This document shows, one piece after another, positions 1 to 9,200 of a DNA stretch of 64,000 nucleotides (positions are counted from its first letter, which is position 1; each line of letters starts with the position of its first letter). The notes beneath the pieces were generated by a model. That model searched no databases, was not told the origin of the DNA, and saw only the letters and a program-made list of their open reading frames with translations. Source of the stretch: Caprimulgus europaeus (taxonomy: Eukaryota; Chordata; Aves; Caprimulgiformes; Caprimulgidae); NCBI GenBank assembly GCA_907165065.1, contig OU015534.1, positions 16,127,686-16,191,685 of the forward strand, in the 5' to 3' direction. A program made the position numbers and the translations under genes.

Positions 1-103
1 TTGTGTAAAACAAAAGCTGTCACTGTACAGAAATATTTGTGATTCTACCACTGTAGTGTCATCTGGTTTCTTTAAAGTGTTAACTGTTCTTTTCACAAAA
101 CAG

Positions 104-294
104 AATGGAAATTGCACTGCAGCAAAATGAAATAATGAATCCTTTTTTTGATGACTGGAAGGCCCTAGCAGAAGATGAAAGCAGTTCTGGTGGCAAGCCA
201 GATGTTTCTCTTAAAGCATACCAATCATTTACAGATCTGCATTATCTCAAGGACAGAACTATTAGCTGCGTTTGCTGGCATCCAACCATTTATG
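104..294 (+). CDS. DNAI3: DNAI3 exon (first in window)
   Basis: The exon begins after the acceptor TTCACAAAACAG and ends at the donor TATG|GTAATG. It encodes IMNPFFDDWKALAED and later ISCVCWHPTIYG, the start of a WD40 blade. It leaves one base (phase 1) that joins the next exon as Gly. It opens with the last base of a codon started in the upstream exon outside the window. Confidence 0.92.
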
Positions 295-3200
295 GTAATG
301 TAGTTAAAATACTAATTTGATACTTAAATAATATGTATTATTTGACAACTATAAAATATGCATCTTTCATAAAATTATCAGCCTTTAAAGTTAAAAAAAA
401 ATCAAAACTGTTTTAAAATGTCTGAATTGCTGATTTTAGAGGAAGTGAAAAATTAGACAAATTCTTTGTAGAGTTTGGTCAGGCCATGCAAAGTCCTTCA
501 CACTAACATATAAGCAGAGATCATAAGAAAGGGAAATCTATCTCTTATGAGGCTCACTTAAGCAGAGCTGCAACTGTGCCAGGTCCTTCTGGTGCTCTGC
601 ATACCACTGTTGTTCCTCCCCACGGCTGGTTCTTGTAGCATGCCTAATACTTGCGAGGAATGTTAAAGCCACAATGGGACGTGGCTTTGCCAAGTGCCAG
701 GGAGCATCACGAGGCTCCCATACTAAATGTCTCCTCCTGCTCCCTGCTGTGGATTATTACACAGCCATGCTTAAAGGCACAATTAAGTTTTATATAAATA
801 TCCCAGCTGCACAGCATACTAACAGCCAACATTGCAGCCTGTGTAGGAAATTAATTCAGCTACAAAAGATTTGATTTCATGATGGGTGGCCTGTCACATA
901 ATTTCAGGTGCAGTATTACACCATTAAGGAGCAGTAGCAAAAAAGTTATATTTTATCCTGATCATTAGGTTCTATGACTCATCGTTAAATAACTTAATCT
1001 TAAGTAACAAAAATAGTTTTTTCAAAGTTCCTCTGTAAAAGAAAAATATAAATACATGGTTGTTTTGGGGTCTGGTTTTTGTGGTTGGTTTTTTTGTTGT
1101 TTTTTTTGGTTGGTTGGGTTTTGGGGTTTTTTTGGTTTTTTTACACACTGTATTCAGAAGGTATAAATCTAAGTCTCTTAGAATAATTAACATCATGTTG
1201 AAACTTGAATTTTCTCTTCAGAGAAAATTAGTGTTCTCTCTCAATCAGGGATTATAGCAGTGTCAGCAAGAGAACAGCTTTCACATGAAGAACAAGTTGA
1301 CCTTTCTGATAAATCATTGCTGCAGCAATCAGTCATACTTTTTTGGAGTTTATTTGACCCTATCCACCCTCAGGTATTTAATCAAGACTTTTAAATATAC
1401 CAAGTGTTTAATTAACAAGAGAACAAAGTATCAGTGTGACTATTTCTCATTTTGTTTTTCTTCTTTATAGTTAATGTTGGAGTGTCCCAAAGACATTTAC
1501 TGCTTTCAGTTCAGTCCAAGGGATCCCAATACCATTGCTGGTGGCTGCATCAATGGACAGGTGTTAATTCTCTGTTTAAGAATAAAATTTGGTATTTCTG
1601 TATGTTCTTACAATATAAAAATAAGGGTGAAGAGATGTGCTCAACATCCATAACAACACAGTGTCACAAGATAGATATAGTCTCAGAAATTCTCTGATCC
1701 TGTACTGAAGTTATGCCTGGTTATTCCACAGTTGAGCCATTACTGTATGATGCTTCTTTGCAGTACTGATAAATAGGTCAAGCTGTAAAGACTCACTCTC
1801 TTTTTGTGTTGTGACAAGTAGTCTTTCAACTGATTGCATCAGACTGAAAAGGAAGACTTTAAAGACTTCTTAAGTTCTAGTGTAGAGAGTGAACTTTTCT
1901 GCAAATGAATTGTATTTGAAAAATGCATATTAATATAAAGGATGAAATAATTTGTAATATACTCATTTTATTGTAGGTTGTACTGTGGGATATTTCTCAA
2001 CATGAAGAAAAGCTGCAAAATGCAAAAACTGTTGCTGATGGAATCAAGATGACAGCTGTTAATAAGGTGAATGCTTCTGTTTAAACAATTAGTGGGGAAA
2101 AATGGGTGAAGGTATCTTGACTCTAAACAGAGGAGCAGATAATCTTTACAATGAGAGACTAGAAAGGATAAGAAACCTAATGAGTTCAGGAAATAAATCC
2201 ATTATCACAATATAATGTCTACCTGATTAGTCCAGCTTAATAGCTCTACTGCATTTTGTGCAGACCTGGGCTTCAATAAGACTGTTCTTTAATGGACACC
2301 AGCATATACTCAACTCTTGCCTTTTGAAGCCTATCAAAAATGCATAGCATTTCTTGCTGAATATAATACTGAAAATGATTCTGGAAGATTATGGACAGAA
2401 AAAAGGTAGCTTGGAAGATGAGAAGCAGATTTCGGTGGAAGGAGATACAAAGGGAATAAGCAGAAGATAGACCTAAGAGCAGAGGAGGAACTAATAACAC
2501 AAATAGATGTGTGTGTGCCTGTGGAGGCATGCTGGAATTCTTTTTAGAGCTTCATATTCAAAGGCCTGTTTTGATGCTTTCTTTTTTTTTTTTTTCCTTT
2601 TTTTTTTTTTTCCCCCCAAAGTGAAGGTATTAGACCCCTAGATCTCTCTGATCTGAAATATGTGAAGAAACATTAACAGTATGTAAAGTAACCTTTTTTC
2701 TTTGACAGGTCTGCTATTGTATTTTGTAAATACACTAAGATATCTCTTTTTAAAACATTTCTAGCCATCGCTTTTGCAAGTCCAGCAGAGTAGCACAGAT
2801 CCACCTCTAGTGAGATACTGTGTAGTCTCTTCCATACAGTATAGTCATAAAAAAGCAGTAACAGATATGCATTGGCTGCCAGATTATTCTGAGGTGAGTT
2901 TAAAAATTCATTTTTCTTCTTTTTATTGTTTTCCTAATCTACTACCTCAACAATCAGTGTAAATTCAAGATAAAATATTAAAGATCTCATTATTTGTAAC
3001 AGCCTTCATTATTTCTTACTGCATTTTCTAAATATTAAATAATCTGGTGCCACTTGTCCTGTTCATTGTGCTTTACAACTGTGCTGTGTTCTCAATGTGA
3101 TATGAATCTGGTCATACAGAAACAAAATTATGTAGCTTCACTGAAAATTATAATTCAAGATTATAATAAGCCTTCCATATCTAAAACATGTTGAATTTCT

Positions 3201-6200
3201 ACTATGAGCAATCCAGCCTGCCACCAAGAATTCAGAGAAATCATTTCAATTACCTAAATATCTAAGCATCCAAGAATGGTATTACTGTCATTACCTTAAT
3301 TCTTCTAGGTGCTGCCTGTGTACTCAAAACTTGTACTTTCTGTGACGGTTCTAAAGCTCCATAGTACATAGGGTCTATGTAGTTAAAGGGTCCAACACTA
3401 TCACAGCAGTATTGGATGCCCATTTACTATCAAAGTACTGAAAATTGTTGCCCAAATTAATTTGAAATGCAAATGTAGTCAAATGCAAAATAACAACAGT
3501 GGAAAAGCAGGTCAAGAGGAATAAAACCGAGATCTTTAAAAGGCTTATGCAAATTAATATATCAATAAGTTTTGAAAACAAATTTTAAAGACTTCCTAGA
3601 TACTGCAGCCGTTAGCAACATTACCAGAAAAGTGACGGAAAAGGTGCACATTTATCGTAAAAAAAAAGCCAATACAACTGTTTGTTATTAAATTATGCTA
3701 CAGTAGTACCCATGGAGGTAAAACATTAAAAAAGGGATTGAATAGCAGAATGCTGTTGCATCTTTCTTGTTTGGGTGGTGGGGTTTTTGCCAATGTTTAG
3801 GCTCAGAAAGCTGTTTTCATGTTCACCTGGGATAAGATAACAGGAAACACTGACAAATCACTTAGTATTTAGCAACTTCTACTAGGACATACTTCTTGTT
3901 GTATAAACACGGAACGTGTGTTGGCCCTTGCGCAACACTGCAGTTTTTGTGGCACAGTTCCTAAAATCAGCAGGTTATTATTGCATATCAATGAAAAAGA
4001 ATTCGAAGTTTAAACCAGAACCTAATCCAGCTCTGCACAGTTGTGAGACTACCATTTTGACTCTAGGTAAGTAACTCACAAATGAAAATAAGAGTAGGAT
4101 TTGGCATTTATTTGGCAAATTATAAGGACTATAAAACCTGCAGAACCCCACATACGCAGACTAAACTATTAATAATTAACATTTGAAAGTACCACTACCA
4201 TTCTGCAGTGTGGTACAGCTGAGTGATAATTTAAGAGAGATGACCCATGGTGTAAACTTGGCAAAGATATATCACTCCCACTGCACTTCACTGAGATAAA
4301 TTTCTCAATTATTTGCAATTTAGTTTGGCTGGATAAAAAAAAGTTACAAACATGGCAACCTAAGGAGGGCCTGACTTGCTTTGGTACCAACTAGTATTTA
4401 TCCTGCTGACTTAATTTAGAATTTTAGGTGTCTAGCAGGCAAAGCTGGTATCAGTTCACTTGAAGGACATTTGTAAAATGTCTTGACTTTATAACTACAG
4501 GTTAGTAAATCCTAATTCTCAAACCTTACCCAGCCAGAGCAAGTGCCTTAATTTCTAGAAGCCCATTTCATGTGTTGATGTACAATTGTTGTCTCTCATT
4601 ATCTTCTCCCCTGTAATTATTATTACTGTTATTTTTAGGACAACCGAATGGGTGCTACTTTTGAAAACAGAGATGAAATTCGCGTGCAGCTTGTAACCTG
4701 CTCCCCTGATCGGTATATACAATACATACTCTACAAGTTTCCTTTGGAAAGCTTTATGGAGTATACTCCATGATTTAACTAGCAAAATTCTGTATTCCTA
4801 TCAGCCTATCCTGAACAGCTAAAATTCTGTATGCAGAAGACAATCACATCAAGTTCTTGGCCAAGCCCTTTACAGTAATGGCATTAATTAACTGAAAAAC
4901 CTCACATGTACACATTTATATTCTGTGTAAACCTTAAGAGTTGTGTTGGTCACACATGCATTGGCCTGAAGAGCCATACCACCACATTTACAGTGATTAT
5001 GTGACTCTTGCACAAAAAGCTTTTAATGATTTTGAGGCCAAAGAAACACTGTAAATTGTATTTAAACTCGGAGACTTATTATTATTCTGTATGAATGTCC
5101 TTTTGTGGACTAAATAGTCGTGATGGTTACGAGTAAATATAATCCTGTGTGAAAGACTGGCTAAAGGCTGGAATGCAAAAAGTAGAAACAAATGTTTAGC
5201 TTTCAAGATGGCAAAAGGCTTAAGGCTTCAAGGCTGCATGGCTGGGCTCGATCATGCGTGTGCCAGTTACATCAAAAGGAGGGTCAGAGGCAGCAAAATT
5301 TGGTAATGATACAAAATTATTTTTCCTAATCAAAAAGAGAGAAAATTTCAATGAATAAAGTTAGAGGAATGATTGCAAATACAATTGTTAATAAATGTGC
5401 AGTGTAATACAAGCAATGCATATGGAAGAAGTAATTTAAAGTACTCACACACCAGGGTTCCAAATTAAAAGTATTCACCTAAAATAAGAGCAGAGCAATC
5501 TCTGTAATGTCATCCATTAAAAGCATGGGCCCTAAGCAACTCCTGTTAGGAAAGGGAAAGAGATGTCAGCAATTAAGAAAATTATAATTGTCTGTATCAA
5601 ATATGTGAATGAATGTCCAGAGTAGAGCAACAGGAACAATGAGAGGGCTGAAAATTCCAATGAGATGACAAGACTCAAGTGAGTGGAAGCATTTACCTTG
5701 AATGTCAGCAAATAAATTGGTACACACAAGAACTGGGAATAAAGTTCAATTTGGATTACCAGGTTACCTGCTACAGAGTTCTGTCCAGTTCTCTGAGCCT
5801 CTTGGAATTTTACCCAGGTAGTGCCAGTAACTTAAATCTAGTAACTTTCCATAAACAAACTGTATGGATGTTATTGGGCTGCTTTGGTATAGTTAACAAC
5901 TGATGAAATAGTGAATAAAGGAAGATATGCCATCATTTACAAAAGAAGCAATTAAGTATCTAGCATTCAGAGTCTCTATTGCTATGCAAAGTTTGAAGAT
6001 GAAAGGCTAAAAAACCAACTTTAAAACATATGGAAAACTGCATCTGACTGAAACAAAAGCAGGCAATAATATTATACAATCATTTTGCAGCTCGGTATTA
6101 TTTTGGGATATTCCAGCCACTGAAAAACCTTTACATGAGAAAGTAAAAGAGGAGGACATTTTTGGTATGCCCCTTGATGTTCCAGATACTTTCAAACATC

Positions 6201-9200
6201 TAGATGTCCGCTGGAAACCTCTCATAAAGGTACAGTACAGAAATATAGAAGAGAAGGATCAAGGAGACATGGCCAGAGCTCCATAGGAATGTATGTTTGC
6301 TTCTCAACTCTTTAATTTTTCCAGCAAATTGTGACTTCTTTATGAATTTCTTTCTGATTATGAAATTAAAGACTTCAACACTCCTCTGAAACTTAAAAAA
6401 AAGGCATTTTGAAACAGCACGGCTGCCTCTTAAAAACTGCAGTAGATGCAAAAGTAGTTGTATTAATAGTGTAAGTTCCTGTCAGCCTTTTCACTGCTGT
6501 GCTATCTCAGTGGGTCCTAAGCTGTAAAACATGGCAAGCAGAACCATAACTACTGGCAACCCAACAGTCTGATGAAAATGGTCACAGCAGTTTGTGAAAA
6601 AAGTGAGGCTGAAAATCTGTTTGGTTAAAAAAAGCTGGTACAGTTGTTGAACAAGCATGACCACTGGAGCTCTTTCTATTCTAGAAACATGGCAATATCC
6701 TTACAGGCAAAGGGTAACACAAGAGAAAAGCAAAGGTTTCAATTTTCTCTGCGTGTGCACATGAGGCAGTAAATACTCTTTGAGAAGTATTACAAACACA
6801 CTGCAAACTGAAAAGACCTGTTCCATTACAGCAGAAAGTAATTTAGTCTTTTACCTCAAAGATCTGACACGATGAGTTAGCAAATACATTTTTTTCTGAA
6901 CAGATAAACCTGTGTGAAAGTGATACCAAGACAGAGCACGGTCCCGTCAGAATTAGTTTAAGAGAACTGTATTATCATTACAAAACCCCAGGTAATATTT
7001 TTATTGCACCTTACTGGGGAAAATGTTTATCTTTCAGTATATAGATAACAAAAGCTGAGCAATAAAATGTTGTATAGCTAAATGTATCTGGGGAAAAAGG
7101 TTTCTTTTAAGTATACTGGTATCCAAAGTGTGACACATATGTTTTGACTACAAAGATATGTATGTGAAACCACCACAGTCTCTCCTCTTGAAATCCCCCT
7201 TATCCATGAATTACCTTATTAAGACAAAGGAGCTGCTTAGTCTGATGAATTCCAGTGTATAATAAACACATGTATCCATACTGTTTCCCAGAGGAGGTGC
7301 AATCTCTGAACACATTAGAAGTGCCTGCCAAAGACAGCCCATACACGGAGACGGGTACTCCTTCAAGCAAAAATCTGAAAGTGCTAGAGAGTATCTCCAC
7401 CGACTTTCTTGTTGGGACTGAGGTAAGTGAAAATAATGCATTACTAATGAAAGTGTTAATCCAAGATATCCAAAAGACTGAAGAATTAATCAAGCACATA
7501 ACTCTGCAGGAAGAACTGCCTACAGACATCATGGTAAATCCAGCTGTTTTGGCAATACATTGCTGAAAAATGGTGATCCAAAATTTTAGTGTTTTTTCAG
7601 TCATTGGCTGCGAAATTTCATTTTAATTTACTGAGAACATATTTAATATTAAATGCATTTACTTGTGGTTTTTTTGGCATCACAGGATGGAGAAATTGTT
7701 TATTCCAACTGGAAAATGGAAATTGATAGTGACTCTGTAAAACCAGTTAGTAAGTACAAGTTTCTCAATACCTGTTTAACCCGTAATATATCACTAACTA
7801 AAATATTTGCACCTATACACTGTCTTTTTAAGGTTCTTGCTCATCATATAATAGACTGTCGCACTGATGACACCAGCATTCAGCAGTACAGCCTCAGAAG
7901 GGTATGCAGTTCCTGACAGGAAAGCAAAAGCCCTTTCCAGTATCACAGGTACATCGCTATGTACCTGTTGGCATAAGTCATGGAAGTCATACTTCACAGT
8001 AACTGCATTTGTGGCAATTCGAATTCCTATACTTTGTGAGCAAAAAATGAGGCTAGTTATCTCTGAAGCCTGCGCTGGATCCTGCTCTCCTGTTTCACCA
8101 CGTAACATCATTGTGAAGATGATCACTATTAACAAGCAAATGCCTTTGTCATTCCATTAGGTCAGAAGCACTCCAAGAAAAACACCATCCACACTGAAAC
8201 TATCAACACTCTCCAGAGATCTCCATTTTTTAAGGACATCATTCTAAGCATTGGAGGCCGGAATTTTGCCATTTGGAAAGAAGGTGTTACAGTAAGTTAC
8301 TTTAACACAGCTGTAACATGATTGATAGATATACAAGGCAATTACCCTCAGAATTTGTATTTTCAGAAATGTTTGTAAGTCACGAAGCTTCATAGTTTAG
8401 AAATAATCTGGGTATAAGACGAGCTTTTCCTTTTTCTTCACATCAGAAAACTGTTTAGGAATAGCTTTGTAAACTTGCCTTTTACAGAAAAAATGAAGTG
8501 ACCTTCTTCAATTCCAACTTTGTAAAAACTGTAGCTTCTCAACAAATTATTTCTGCTGCTGGGGAAACCAAAGAGTAAAGGCAATGTGTGCTAAACAGAT
8601 CTGAAGAGTTCATCTTTAGGATGTAGTCTTTTCATCATCTGAAGACAAAACAATGTGGTTTGATGGGATTTTTCTTTTCCTAACAGTTACTCTCACGTAG
8701 AATTCCAGGTTATCTGCACTTGGCAAAATCTCAAGACTGCAGATTTTATTAAGATAATCTGTCTATCTGCTGTTAGACTGGAAATGAGATACCAGGTTTT
8801 TTACTTCCCCACAATTCTCCTCTTTATCTGCAGAAGGTGATACCAAGTTTGCCTTTATATCATTTTTGTAATAGGATCATTTAAATTGTGGATGTTCTTA
8901 AATGATGGGAGATTTGAAGCAGTGAATGGATAGTACTGTTTGATTATTGGCTCTATCTTTTCTTTATTTTCAAACAAATTGAGAATGGACCAATCCTTCA
9001 GTCAAGCTGCTCTGCACGAAGAAGCACTGCGGGACACTGGTCCTTAACAAGACCAGGAGTTTTCTTCATTGGCAGAGATGATGGAAATATAGATATTTGG
9101 GACTTACTGAGAAAAACTTATGAGCCAACTCATTCCCAGAACGTCTCCAAATCAATGATCACTTGGATTGCCTCATGTAAGTTGATGGTGATTGCACTTT

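Noticed and set aside
105-107. ATG at 105 as a DNAI3 start codon
   Set aside because: The exon has an acceptor immediately before it, and the family continues on the N-terminal side. This methionine is internal.
7200-7604. A 134-codon minus-strand open frame
   Set aside because: It is the antisense shadow of the DNAI3 exon at 7292-7422 and its flanks.
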